Positions 31,086 through 40,196 of a DNA stretch of 64,000 bases are shown here, piece by piece; within the stretch, counting starts at the first letter, position 1, and every line of letters starts with the position of its first letter. The notes under the pieces were generated by a model. That model saw only the letters and a list, made by a program, of their open reading frames with translations. It did not search any database and had not been told where the DNA came from. Source of the DNA: Sphaerimonospora cavernae (lineage in GTDB: Bacteria > Actinomycetota > Actinomycetes > Streptosporangiales > Streptosporangiaceae). The stretch covers positions 62,001 to 126,000 of the forward strand of contig NZ_JBHMQT010000036.1 in NCBI RefSeq assembly GCF_042435035.1, written 5' to 3'. Made by a program: the position numbers and the translations under genes.

Positions 31086-34060
31086 GTCGAATCCTTCCGC
31101 TGCTCACGTATCGCCAGCGCGAGCACCTCGGCGAGGTGCAGCGCGGTCCGGCCGGTCCCGTCCGCGATCTGGCCGCGGCAGCTGAAGCCGTCCGCGATGA
31201 TCAATGTGTCCGGCGGGCACTCCCGCACCGCGGGCAGCAGCACCCGTTCCCCGGCGGCCATGGAGACCCGGTGCCGCTCCCCCGCCTCGTAGCCGAAGCT
31301 GCCGGCCATGCCGCAGCATCCGGCGTCGGGGATCTCCAGGTCCAGCTCCATCGCGCGCAGCAGCCGCCGATCGGCGTCGAATCCCATGACCGCGTGGTGG
31401 TGGCAGTGCGGCTGGACGAGCGCGGCGCGGCGCAGCCGGGGCACCGCCCAGTCGGGGGCGTGCCCGGTCAGGAACTCCGACAGTGTGAAGCTCTGCGCGT
31501 GCAGCCGCCGCGCGTCGAGGTCGCGCGGCAGCAGGTTGGTCAGCTCGTCGCGGAAGACGGCCAGACAGCTCGGCTCGAGCCCGACCAGCGGGATCCCCGC
31601 CTCCAGGTACGGGCGCAGCCCGTCCAGGACGCGCCGCAGATAGCGCCGGGCGAGCCGCAGCATGCCGTAGTCGTACAGCGGCCTGCCGCAGCACGGCGTC
31701 CCGCCCGGCCCGTTCACCCCGGGCACGACCACGCGGAAGCCGGCCGCCTCCAGCACCTTGACGGCCGCGACCGCGATCCCCGGCTCGAAATGGTTGGTGA
31801 ACGTGTCCGGCCACAGCAGCACCGGCGGGCCCGCGGCGTCCGGCCCCCGCCGGGCCCGGGCCGCGAACATCCTGGTGAAGGTCCGCCGGGCGAAGCGCGG
31901 CACGTCGCGTTCCGGAGCCACCCCGGCGGCGAGCTTGACGAGGCGGTGCAGCCCCGGCGCGTGGGTGACGGCGTTGACCGGCCCCGGCACGCGCGAGGCC
32001 AGCCGCGCCCACACGTCGATCAGTCCGAGCGCGTACGCCTGCCGGGGCCTGAGGCGTCCGGCGTAGTAGTGGTGCAGGAACTCCGCCTTGTAGGTGGCGA
32101 TGTCGACCCTGACCGGGCAGTCACCCCGGCAGCCCTTGCAGGCCAGGCAGAGGTCGAGCGACTCCTTGACCTCGTCGCTGCGCCACCGGTCCCTGATCGG
32201 CCCGGTGGCCTCGCACATCTCCTGCAGCAACCGGGCCCGGCCCCGGGTGGAGTGCTTCTCCTCCCTGGTCACCATGAAGCTCGGGCACATGACGCCGCCG
32301 CCGGTGCGGCGGCAGGTGCCGACGCCGAAGCAGCGGCCGGCCGCCTCGGTGAAGCTGCCCCCGTCCTGGGGGAAGGCGAACACCGTGGCCGGCTGCTCCG
32401 GGCGGTAGGCCGTGCCCTCCCGCAGGTGCGCGTCCAGCGGGTACGGATCGATCAGCTTGTGCGGGTTCAGCCGGCCGTCGGGGTCCCACAGCCGTTTGAA
32501 CTCCTCGAACGCGCGCATCAGGTCCGGCGGGAACATCCGGGGCCACAGCTCGGCCCGGCCGTGCCCGTCGCCGTGCTCCCCCGACAGCGACCCGCCGTAC
32601 GAGACGACCAGGTCGGCGGCCTCCTCCATGAACCGCCGGTACTTCCGCACGCCTTCGGCGGTGCGCAGGTCGAAGTCGATGCGGCAGTGGACGCATCCGT
32701 CGCCCCAGTGGCCGTAGAACACGCCGTCGTAGCCGTACCGGTCGAGCAGGTGGACGAAGTCGCGCAGGTACGGCCCGAGCCGTTCCGGGGCGACCGCGGC
32801 GTCCTCCCAGTTCGGCCAGCCGCCATGGCCGCCCAGACCGACCGGCATCCGGGAGGTGCCGGCCGAGTTGCTCCGGATCTCCCAGACGGCGGCGACCTCG
32901 TCGGGATCGTCGTAGAACCGGTGGCTCGGCGGTGCGTGGCCGTTCGGGTACGACCGGATGCCCAGCGTGGCCAGGGCGCGGATCAGCGCCCGCGCGGCCG
33001 CGTCGGCCTCGCGTCTGGTGCGCCCGCCGAACTCCATGAGCAGCCACGCCTCGCCGGGCGGCAGCAGCCGCGCGTCCCGCGCGGCGGGAAAACGCTTGGC
33101 CCGCAGGTTGTCGACGACGTGGCGGCTGGTGAACTCCAGCCCGATGGCGCCGAACCCCAGCAGCCACGGCACGTCGTACCCGGAGGACGGGATGTCGGGG
33201 TAGCCGAGCACGACGAGCGACCGGTGCGGCGGGGACTCCACCAGGCGGCAGGTCGCCTCCAGCGTCAGCGCCAGCGTGCTCTCCGAGCCGACCAGGGCGC
33301 GGGCGACGTTGAAGCCGTTCTCGGGCAGCAGCGCGTCCAGGTTGTAGCCGGACACGCGGCGCGGGATGTCCGGCATCCCATCCCTGATCACCTGCGCGTA
33401 GGCGTCGCGGATGCGCCGCAGCCCGGCGTAGATCGCCCCGCGCCGGCCGCCGCCCATGATGATGCGCTCCAGCTCCGCCTCGCCGGTGGGGCCGACCCGC
33501 ATCCGGGTGCCGTCGTAGGTGACGATCTCCAGTTCGTCGATGTTGTCGACCGTCTTGCCCGCCATGACCGAGTGGGTTCCGCAGGAGTTGTTGCCGATCA
33601 TCCCGCCGAACGTCGCGTGATCGTGCGTGGCCGGGTCCGGCCCGAACGTCAGTCCGTACGGCTCGGCCGCGTCGCGCAGCGCGTCGCAGATGACGCCGGG
33701 CTGGACGCGTGCCGTGCGACGCTCCGGGTCGAGGCCGACGATGGCGTCCATGTGCCGGGTGAAATCGAAGACCACGGCGCCGTTGACGCTCTGCCCGGCG
33801 AGCGAGGTGCCGCAGCCGCGGCCGAGCACGGGCGCCCCGAACCGGCGGCACACCGCCAGCGCGGCCTCGACGTCGCCCGCGTCGCGCGGCAGCACCACGC
33901 CGACGGGCACCTGACGGAAGATCGACGCTTCGTGCGCGTACATGGCGCGGTCGCCGGGACCGAACCGCACGTCGCCGGCGACGGCACGATCGAGCGCCGC
34001 GCGCAGCTCCTCCGCGTACGGCGGCTGCGGCGGATTCCTCATATCGGCGTATCCCGTCAT
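31082..34060 (-). CDS. FAD-linked D-lactate/glycolate-type dehydrogenase fused to Fe-S/CCG domains
   Basis: 992 residues. The N-terminal half is a PCMH-type FAD oxidase (LGRGCGTSLAGQSVNGAVVF, HDHATFGGMIGNNSCGTHS, then a long substrate domain ending SGEHGDGHGRAELWP). The C-terminal half has Fe-S binding cysteines (CFGVGTCRRTGGGVMCPSF and CLACKGCRGDCPV) and two CCG cysteine-rich modules (GGTPCCGRPLYDYG and DAGCCGMAGSFGYE). This is the Dld/GlpC-fusion architecture of respiratory D-lactate or 2-hydroxyacid dehydrogenases, peripheral to the membrane. Coupled by a 4-base overlap to the pyruvate oxidase-like gene, which supports lactate or a similar hydroxyacid as substrate. Confidence 0.9.
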   Translation of the reverse strand: MTGYADMRNPPQPPYAEELRAALDRAVAGDVRFGPGDRAMYAHEASIFRQVPVGVVLPRDAGDVEAALAVCRRFGAPVLGRGCGTSLAGQSVNGAVVFDFTRHMDAIVGLDPERRTARVQPGVICDALRDAAEPYGLTFGPDPATHDHATFGGMIGNNSCGTHSVMAGKTVDNIDELEIVTYDGTRMRVGPTGEAELERIIMGGGRRGAIYAGLRRIRDAYAQVIRDGMPDIPRRVSGYNLDALLPENGFNVARALVGSESTLALTLEATCRLVESPPHRSLVVLGYPDIPSSGYDVPWLLGFGAIGLEFTSRHVVDNLRAKRFPAARDARLLPPGEAWLLMEFGGRTRREADAAARALIRALATLGIRSYPNGHAPPSHRFYDDPDEVAAVWEIRSNSAGTSRMPVGLGGHGGWPNWEDAAVAPERLGPYLRDFVHLLDRYGYDGVFYGHWGDGCVHCRIDFDLRTAEGVRKYRRFMEEAADLVVSYGGSLSGEHGDGHGRAELWPRMFPPDLMRAFEEFKRLWDPDGRLNPHKLIDPYPLDAHLREGTAYRPEQPATVFAFPQDGGSFTEAAGRCFGVGTCRRTGGGVMCPSFMVTREEKHSTRGRARLLQEMCEATGPIRDRWRSDEVKESLDLCLACKGCRGDCPVRVDIATYKAEFLHHYYAGRLRPRQAYALGLIDVWARLASRVPGPVNAVTHAPGLHRLVKLAAGVAPERDVPRFARRTFTRMFAARARRGPDAAGPPVLLWPDTFTNHFEPGIAVAAVKVLEAAGFRVVVPGVNGPGGTPCCGRPLYDYGMLRLARRYLRRVLDGLRPYLEAGIPLVGLEPSCLAVFRDELTNLLPRDLDARRLHAQSFTLSEFLTGHAPDWAVPRLRRAALVQPHCHHHAVMGFDADRRLLRAMELDLEIPDAGCCGMAGSFGYEAGERHRVSMAAGERVLLPAVRECPPDTLIIADGFSCRGQIADGTGRTALHLAEVLALAIREQRKDST

Positions 34061-34178
34061 CTCTCAGAGGGGATCCCCCGGCCGGGACAAAGGCACGGCG
34101 GAAACGCGCGCATGAGACGGCAAAGGCAGGCCGCCGTAACAGTGATCCACCCAGATGGGAAGATCTACACACACGGGG

Positions 34179-34667
34179 TCAAATCGCGGGAGCCGACCAT
34201 TCGATGAGGGGAGGGCGGACGGCCGCGCACAACGGCTGTCCGCTGGAGTCGGTCAGGCCCAGGCGTCCCACCAGCAGCCCGGTCTTCACCGCGGTGTCCA
34301 GCACGTCCGGCAGGATGGCGTCGAACCACAGCTTCGCCCGCCGGAACATCGAGAACGCCCCGGCGTCGTCCACCGTTCCCCACGACAGGTACACGAACCG
34401 GCCGCCCGGTCTGCCCTGCACGTACGGTCCGCGGAGATCCCACCCGCTCTCTTTCACCATGGCGGTGGCCTCCAGTTCCCAAACCGCCGCCGGGGCATCC
34501 CCTGGGTGTAGCTCGAGAAGCTCATCCCGGCGATCCCGCCGTTGCACTCCGACGTGAATGTTGCGGTACCCAGGGAAATCCGGCGCCTGACCGCAGTCCC
34601 GGCCCGGCAAGTGGGACGCCTCGATGCGAAGCAGCACAGCCCCGTCATCCAGCGCACCCGGGTTCAC
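34179..34667 (-). CDS. DUF5990-family protein
   Basis: 162 residues starting at GTG 34667, which overlaps the stop of the DNA methylase gene by 4 bases (GTGA). Key segments are VLLRIEASHLPGRDC near residue 11, YRNIHVGVQRRDRRDELLEL, WELEATAMVKESGWDLRGPYV, RFVYLSWGTVDDAGAFSMFRRAKLWFD and LVGRLGLTDSSGQPLCAAVRPP. The pattern matches DUF5990, a family of unknown function common in actinobacteria. Translational coupling to the methylase suggests a joint role or at least joint expression. No catalytic residues can be named. Confidence 0.75.
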   Translation of the reverse strand: MNPGALDDGAVLLRIEASHLPGRDCGQAPDFPGYRNIHVGVQRRDRRDELLELHPGDAPAAVWELEATAMVKESGWDLRGPYVQGRPGGRFVYLSWGTVDDAGAFSMFRRAKLWFDAILPDVLDTAVKTGLLVGRLGLTDSSGQPLCAAVRPPLIEWSAPAI

Positions 34668-36610
34668 TCGGGGTGGAGCGTGCCGTCGAGCAGGCCCTCG
34701 AATCCGATCCGCAGGAGATCGTCGCTGACCGTCCTGAGCTCGCGGACCGCGTCCTCGTAGGCGAGCAGCCGCCGGAAGGCCTCGCCGTACTCCCGCTGCT
34801 CCTCGATCGGCAGCCGGGGCAGCCGCGCCCGGCGGGGATCCATCCGGACCGAGGAGCCGAGCCGCACGCTCGTCTCGCCGGTGACGCGCAGGCAGCCGGC
34901 GAGATAGTACGGATCGAGCCGGTCGGGGTCCACGCGGAACAGCAGCAGCCGGGGGCCGAGCACCACGGGAGGGCCGGCCACGACCCGTGCCGCGGTGTTC
35001 TCACCGGGGATGAGCGGGGCGACGACGTCCCCCTCCCGGGTGAACACCAGTCCGGGCTCGTCGCAGGTGCGCCCGCTGGGGGCGCGGCCGCGCACGAGGT
35101 CCTTGACGGTCAGCACGGGCAGGTCGCCGGTCTCCTCCGCCAGCTTGAGCGGGCCCTGGCCGATGCTCACCACCCCCGCCCTGGACAGCTCGCCGATGCT
35201 CGTCAGCGGCAGCTCGCGCCGTACCGGCAGCGGGGTCAGCTTCGGGACCTCCAGCCGGGAGATCGCCTCCCGGGCGCGCTCGCGTACCCCGGTGAACGGC
35301 TCCGCCCGGGTCTGCCGGCTCACCCGGTGTGCGGGGGTGAGCGCCACCTCCTCGTCGAGCAGGTCGATGATCCGCACCACGCGGCTCGCCTCCGGAAGCT
35401 CCGGCGGCCCGGTTTCCGTGCGGCTCGTGTACGCCTGCCAGGCGCCCTCCACGACGGCGAAGTCGTCTCCGGCGTTGACCATGAGCACGTCGGAGGCGGG
35501 CGGGTCGCCGGCCTCGGGCCGGCGCAGCACCCACAGGTCGGGTGCACCGCTGGAGGCGGGGGCCGCGCCGGCCGACAGGGTCACGATGGCGCGTAGCGCC
35601 CCGGCTCTGAGCAGGTTGCCGCGGACCCGGCGGCCGGATCTGCGGCTGGCCGCGACGCCCGGCATCATGATGACGACGAGCCCGCCGGGGCGGACATGGG
35701 ACAGGCAGTGCTGCACCCAGGCCAGCTCCGACTCGCCGCGCGGCGGCAGGCCGTACTCCCATCGGGGGTCGCTGGTCAGCTCCTCGTATCCCCAGCCCCG
35801 GTCGTTGAACGGCGGATTGCAGACCACCGCGTCGACCAGCTCGTCCGGGAACGCGTCGGCCCGCAGCGAGTCGCCGTCGCGGACGGCCGCTTCGACGCCG
35901 TGCAGCAGCAGCCTGACCGCCGTCAGGCGGGCCGCCGTACCGTTGACGTCCTGGCCGAGCGCGCGTGCGGCGCCCGAGGCGAGCAGAAGGGTGCCGATGC
36001 CGCAGGAGGGATCGAGCACGGTCTTCCCGGCGGTCGCGGCCAGCCGGGCCATCAGGGCGCCCACGGGTTCGGGGGTGGCGAGCAGCCGCCGGGCGTGGAC
36101 GTCGATGTAGCGGGCGCAGATCGCGTCGAACGTGGCGGCCGGTCCCTCCTCGGCGCCCACCTCGGCTATGGCCCGGATCAGCGACGGGTCGACACCGAGC
36201 TCGTGTGGCAGCTCGCCGGGCGGTTCGGGCACCACGGCCGCGACCGAGCCGGGCAGCCGCGACAGCATCTCGTCGTCGGTGAGACGGGCCAGCTCGCGCC
36301 AGGCGGCGGGATCACGTTGCAGGTAGAGCAGGAATGCCCCGGTGTAGACGACCACGTCGCCCAGGCGGAGATCGTCGCCGACGGCCCGCAGTCGCTGCCA
36401 GACCCGTTCCAGGGGCGCCACCTCGACATGCCTGTTGTGCTTGCGCAGCCACTGCTCGATCTCCGCGAGGGAGAAGGACGGGCTGCTCGCGGTCCCGCCG
36501 ACCGGCCGAGGGAAGTCGTCGAACCGCTTGCGCCAGTTGCTCACCGCGGCCCTGCCGACGTCCGCGATCCGGGCGATGTCCGCGGCGTTCACCATGACGT
36601 CGTCACGCAT
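34664..36610 (-). CDS. N6-adenine DNA methylase (type I-like, HsdM fold) without restriction subunit
   Basis: 648 residues from ATG 36610 (GAGGAT upstream). An N-terminal helix-turn-helix (VNAADIARIADVGRAAVSNW) is followed by an alpha-helical domain and a methylase core. The core has motif I VLDPSCGIGTLLLASG and catalytic motif IV DAVVCNPPFNDRGW (NPPF), as in N6-adenine methylases. The C-terminal 200 residues resemble a target-recognition half-domain (LTSIGELSRAGVVSIGQGPL, ending in a GEAFRRLLAYEDAVREL coiled region), as in HsdS-like modules. No restriction endonuclease or separate hsdS is nearby, so it looks like a solitary, possibly regulatory, methylase found in many actinobacteria. The added HTH may give site or operator binding. 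Confidence 0.85.
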   Translation of the reverse strand: MRDDVMVNAADIARIADVGRAAVSNWRKRFDDFPRPVGGTASSPSFSLAEIEQWLRKHNRHVEVAPLERVWQRLRAVGDDLRLGDVVVYTGAFLLYLQRDPAAWRELARLTDDEMLSRLPGSVAAVVPEPPGELPHELGVDPSLIRAIAEVGAEEGPAATFDAICARYIDVHARRLLATPEPVGALMARLAATAGKTVLDPSCGIGTLLLASGAARALGQDVNGTAARLTAVRLLLHGVEAAVRDGDSLRADAFPDELVDAVVCNPPFNDRGWGYEELTSDPRWEYGLPPRGESELAWVQHCLSHVRPGGLVVIMMPGVAASRRSGRRVRGNLLRAGALRAIVTLSAGAAPASSGAPDLWVLRRPEAGDPPASDVLMVNAGDDFAVVEGAWQAYTSRTETGPPELPEASRVVRIIDLLDEEVALTPAHRVSRQTRAEPFTGVRERAREAISRLEVPKLTPLPVRRELPLTSIGELSRAGVVSIGQGPLKLAEETGDLPVLTVKDLVRGRAPSGRTCDEPGLVFTREGDVVAPLIPGENTAARVVAGPPVVLGPRLLLFRVDPDRLDPYYLAGCLRVTGETSVRLGSSVRMDPRRARLPRLPIEEQREYGEAFRRLLAYEDAVRELRTVSDDLLRIGFEGLLDGTLHPE

Positions 36611-36845
36611 CAGCGGCCATCCTCGTCGCGGGCACCGGGGAAACCTCTCATGGTCACCAGCATGCCAGGTCATGGGCCAGGTATGCGCAACAGGCGAAAG
36701 GGGATCTGACGGCGGTTCACGCGCCGAGGCGTTGTCGACCCCGCTGCCAGGCATTCGTCACGCATTAGCATGAGGCGAATCGCTCACAGAGCCCACTGCG
36801 AGGGCCGACGCCCTCGGTATCGAGACAGGTGGGGCACCGCTAATC

Positions 36846-38390
36846 ATGCTGAAGCTTGACCGGCTGGTGAACGTCCTCGGCGGCTACGGGGCCCGGCTGT
36901 GCTGCGCGCCCGCCTCCCGCGACGTGGCGCTGCGCAGTGTGGTCGTGCACGACCCGACCGACCCGCGCGCCGCGACAGGTGACGTGTTCCTGTCGGTCGG
37001 CGTGGACTCCGCCGCCGAAGCCGTACGGCTCGCCCGGTCGGCGCGCGCCGCCGCGGTGCTGGTGCGCGGGACTCCGCCCCTCGATGAGGAGGCCCTGGCA
37101 CAGGCGCGCGACAGCGGGATCGCGGTGCTGCTCGTGGAACCCGCGGTGTCCTGGAGCCAGCTCTTCGGCGTGGTGTACGGCCTCGTGCTCGAAGGCCGGG
37201 AGACCGACGCCGGGCGGGGACCGACCGATCTGTTCGCCTTCGCCGACTCGCTCGCCGCCGAGATCGGCTCCCCGGTGACGATCGAGGACCAGATGTCCCG
37301 GGTCCTGGCGTACTCCCGGGCCCAGCAGTCGGCCGACCCGGTGCGCCTGGAGACCATCCTGGGCCGCCGGATTCCGGACGCCATGCACCATCTGCTGGAG
37401 CGCAAGGGCGTCTTCGCGCATCTGCGCGCCTCCGACGAGCCGCTGTTCGTCGAGCCCTCGCCGGAGCACGGACTACGCGGCCGCATGGTGGTCGCCGTAC
37501 GCGCCGGGCGCGAACTGCTGGGATCGATCTGGGTCGAATGCGAGCGCCCGCTGTCGGGCGCCCACCGGATCGTCCTGGACGACGGCGCGCGGGCGGTCGC
37601 GCTGCATCTGCTGCGCTCCCGGGTCAGCGCCGATCTGGAACGGCAGGTCGAGTCCGACCTCGTCATCCAGTTGCTGGAGGGGACGGCCGACGCCCTCGCG
37701 GTGATCAGCCGGCTCGGCCTGCCCGCAGGACAGTTCCGGGTGATCGCGCTGCAGGCGCACGTCGCCGACGAGCGGCACGCCGCGATCCTGCTCGCCTACG
37801 AACGCGCCACCACCGGCTTCGGCTGGTCGCGGCCGGGCCGCAGCGCGCTGTTCGGCAACACCCTTTACACCGTGCTGCCCTGCGCCGCCGACGCCACGCC
37901 GGCGCATGAGTGGCTCACCTCGATCACGGGCGTCCTGCCCCGGCAGGTCACCGTGTACGCCGGCATCGGCGGGGCGGCCGAGCCGTCCCAGCTGCCCGCC
38001 GGCAGGCAGGAGGCCGACGAGAGCCTCGCCCTGCGCGCCTCACGGCCCGGCAGGGCCGCTGCCGTCGTCTATGACGAGTCCTGGGACGAGATCCTGATGC
38101 AGCGCCTGCGGGCGGCCGCCGCCGCCGGACGCGCCCCCGCGCGCGGGCCGGTCGCCGACCTCACCCGGTACGACACCGAGCGCGGCACGCGCTACATCGC
38201 GACGTTGCGGGCCTGGCTGGAGGCGCAGGGCGACCTTGCCGCCGCCGCCGATCGCCTCGGCGTCCACCCCAACACCGTGCGCTACCGGCTCAGGAAGATG
38301 GCCGAGATCACCAACCTGCGGCTCGACGTGCCGGAGAAGCGGCTCGCCATGATCATCGCGCTGGCCGTGCACCAGGACAGCCGCCCCTGA
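36846..38390 (+). CDS. PucR-family transcriptional regulator
   Basis: 514 residues. It has an N-terminal PucR ligand domain (HDPTDPRAATGDVFLSVGVD to VLLVEPAVSWSQLFGVVYGL), a GGDEF-like middle region, and the C-terminal PucR/CdaR helix-turn-helix (LRAWLEAQGDLAAAADRLGV then HPNTVRYRLRKMAEITN). Regulators of this type control purine, amino-acid or polyamine catabolism. It lies 127 bases upstream of, and in the same direction as, a D-amino-acid-dehydrogenase-like gene that is its probable target. Confidence 0.9.
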   Translation: MLKLDRLVNVLGGYGARLCCAPASRDVALRSVVVHDPTDPRAATGDVFLSVGVDSAAEAVRLARSARAAAVLVRGTPPLDEEALAQARDSGIAVLLVEPAVSWSQLFGVVYGLVLEGRETDAGRGPTDLFAFADSLAAEIGSPVTIEDQMSRVLAYSRAQQSADPVRLETILGRRIPDAMHHLLERKGVFAHLRASDEPLFVEPSPEHGLRGRMVVAVRAGRELLGSIWVECERPLSGAHRIVLDDGARAVALHLLRSRVSADLERQVESDLVIQLLEGTADALAVISRLGLPAGQFRVIALQAHVADERHAAILLAYERATTGFGWSRPGRSALFGNTLYTVLPCAADATPAHEWLTSITGVLPRQVTVYAGIGGAAEPSQLPAGRQEADESLALRASRPGRAAAVVYDESWDEILMQRLRAAAAAGRAPARGPVADLTRYDTERGTRYIATLRAWLEAQGDLAAAADRLGVHPNTVRYRLRKMAEITNLRLDVPEKRLAMIIALAVHQDSRP

Positions 38391-38517
38391 GCCGGTGCCC
38401 GACGGCGTTGTCCGCGCGGAACAAAGGCCGTGGTCGCACTTGTCCGACGCGGACAGTACATCGCCCTCTCACAGCAGCGATCCTCGGTGAAAGGCGGAAA
38501 ATGGTATAGCGGAGGCG

Positions 38518-39768
38518 ATGGGTATGGACCGTGAGCCGCGTACAGCGGTAGTGATCGGCGCCGGTGTGGTCGGGCTGTCCACCGCGTGGTTCCTGCAGGA
38601 GCGCGGCGTGGACGTGACCGTGGTCGACCGCGGCGGTGTGGCCGCGGGCGCCTCCTGGGGCAACGCCGGCTGGCTCTCCCCGGGGCTGGCCATCCCGCTG
38701 AACGAGCCCGGCGTCCTGCGTTACGGCCTGAGCTCCCTGCTCAACCCGAACGCCCCGCTGCATGTGCCGGCCACCCCCGACCCGGGCCTGCTGGCGTTCC
38801 TCACCAAGTTCGCCCTGAACTGCAGCTGGAAGTCCTGGGGCCGTGCCGTACGGGCGAACATCCCGCTCAACGACGAGTGCCTGGAGGCCTTCGACGTGCT
38901 CACGTCGAACGGCGTCGAGGCGCCCACGATCGACGCGCCGATCATGGCCGCGTTCGAGACCGAGCGCCAGGCCGTGGGCCTGCTGCACGAGCTGCGGCGG
39001 ATCAACGAGTCGGGGCTGAAGATCGAGTACACCGCGTTCAAGGGTGACGAACTCGGCGCGCTGCTGCCGCAGATCTCCCCGCAGGTGCGGGCCGGCATCC
39101 GGCTGGAGGGGCAGCGCTACATCGACCCCGGAGAGTTCACGCACTCGCTGGGCCGCGCCGTCGCCGCCCGCGGCGCCGAGATCCGCTCCGGCTTCGAGGT
39201 CGCCGACGTGCGTACCGGGAGCGGCGGGCTGACCGTGGTGTCGAGCACCGGCGACTCGGTCGCGGCCGACGCCGTCGTCCTGGCCACGGGCGCCTGGCTG
39301 AACCGGCTCGGCAAGGCGTGGGGCGTTCGGGTGCCGGTGCGCGCCGGGCGCGGCTACTCCTTCACCGTGCCCACCGCGGAGCCCGTGCGCGGGCCGATCT
39401 ACCTGCCGGCCGTGCGCGTCGCCTGCACGCCGTACCAGGGCAAGCTCCGGGTCGCGGGAACGATGGAGTTCCGCGGGCCCGACCACCCCTTGGTGCAGCG
39501 GCGGATCGACGCGATCGTCAAGTCGGCCAGGCCGCTGCTGTCCGGAGTCGACTGGGACGCGATGACCGACCTGTGGGTCGGCCCCCGGCCCGTCACCCCC
39601 GACGGCAAGCCCCTCATCGGCGCCACCGACGTCCCCGGGATCTTCGTCGCCGGCGGGCACGGCATGTGGGGCATCACCCAGGGGCCGATCACCGGGCGGA
39701 TGCTCGCCGAGCAGATCACCACGGGCAAGGTGCCCACCGCCCTGCGGGACTTCGACCCCACCCGCTGA
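38518..39768 (+). CDS. DadA-like FAD-dependent amino-acid oxidoreductase
   Basis: 416 residues of the DAO/DadA fold. It has an N-terminal FAD motif AVVIGAGVVGLSTAWFLQ, second glycine-rich stretch GGVAAGASWGNAGWLSPG (the DadA-type GNAG loop), substrate region GQRYIDPGEFTH, and C-terminal FVAGGHGMWGITQGPITGRM. DadA enzymes oxidise D-amino acids to keto acids with electrons to the respiratory chain. The preceding PucR gene is the likely regulator. Exact substrate is unknown; sarcosine- or proline-type oxidation cannot be excluded. Confidence 0.86.
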   Translation: MGMDREPRTAVVIGAGVVGLSTAWFLQERGVDVTVVDRGGVAAGASWGNAGWLSPGLAIPLNEPGVLRYGLSSLLNPNAPLHVPATPDPGLLAFLTKFALNCSWKSWGRAVRANIPLNDECLEAFDVLTSNGVEAPTIDAPIMAAFETERQAVGLLHELRRINESGLKIEYTAFKGDELGALLPQISPQVRAGIRLEGQRYIDPGEFTHSLGRAVAARGAEIRSGFEVADVRTGSGGLTVVSSTGDSVAADAVVLATGAWLNRLGKAWGVRVPVRAGRGYSFTVPTAEPVRGPIYLPAVRVACTPYQGKLRVAGTMEFRGPDHPLVQRRIDAIVKSARPLLSGVDWDAMTDLWVGPRPVTPDGKPLIGATDVPGIFVAGGHGMWGITQGPITGRMLAEQITTGKVPTALRDFDPTR

Positions 39769-39781
39769 TTACCCGGCCGCC

Positions 39782-39818
39782 CGCCCTGCCCCCCATATGC
39801 CGGGGGCGGGGCAGGGCG
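39782..39818. terminator. GC-rich hairpin terminator between convergent genes
   Basis: Arms CGCCCTGCCCC and GGGGCAGGGCG (11 bp, perfect) with a 15-base loop, 14 bases after the DadA-like stop and 18 before the convergent MazG-like stop. It could serve both. Confidence 0.75.
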
Positions 39819-39835
39819 TATGGGCGGCCTCACCA

Positions 39836-40186
39836 TCAGGGCAGCGGCGGGGCCTTTCTGGCTGAGCCGCGATACAGCTCCGGGGGGTAGCGGCGCTCGC
39901 TCTCGTCCAGCTTGACGTGCGCCGCGGCGATCAGGTCCACGCCGAGCACGTCGGCCAGCCGTACCAGATAGCCGGTGACGTCCCCCAGCTCGGCCCGCAC
40001 TCGCGCCATGGTGTCCGGGTCCGGGTTCTCGGCCTCGGCGGGGGTGAGCCACTGGAACTCCGCCACCAACTCCCCCACCTCACCGGCCAGGGCCATCACC
40101 AGATTCTTCGGAGCGTGGAACTGCTCCCAGTCCCTGGCCTGCGCGAACCCGCGCAGCCGTACGGCCAGCTCCGTCAGTTCGGACAT
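39836..40186 (-). CDS. MazG-like nucleotide pyrophosphohydrolase
   Basis: 116 residues from ATG 40186, with AGGAGG spaced well upstream. The all-alpha NTP-PPase signature is present: LVMALAGEVGELVAEFQW (the EVGEL metal-binding glutamates) and VRAELGDVTGYLVRLADVLG (ExxD). This is the RS21-C6/dCTPase subgroup that cleans up modified or excess nucleoside triphosphates in the cytosol. It starts 10 bases after the phosphotransferase-like gene and is probably co-transcribed. Confidence 0.88.
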   Translation of the reverse strand: MSELTELAVRLRGFAQARDWEQFHAPKNLVMALAGEVGELVAEFQWLTPAEAENPDPDTMARVRAELGDVTGYLVRLADVLGVDLIAAAHVKLDESERRYPPELYRGSARKAPPLP

Positions 40187-40196
40187 CCTGTCCTCC

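Noticed and set aside
31136..34207. A 1023-codon plus-strand open frame
   Set aside because: It is the antisense shadow of the lactate dehydrogenase gene; composition is Arg/Gln/Gly/His-rich without any fold motif, typical of GC-rich antisense frames.
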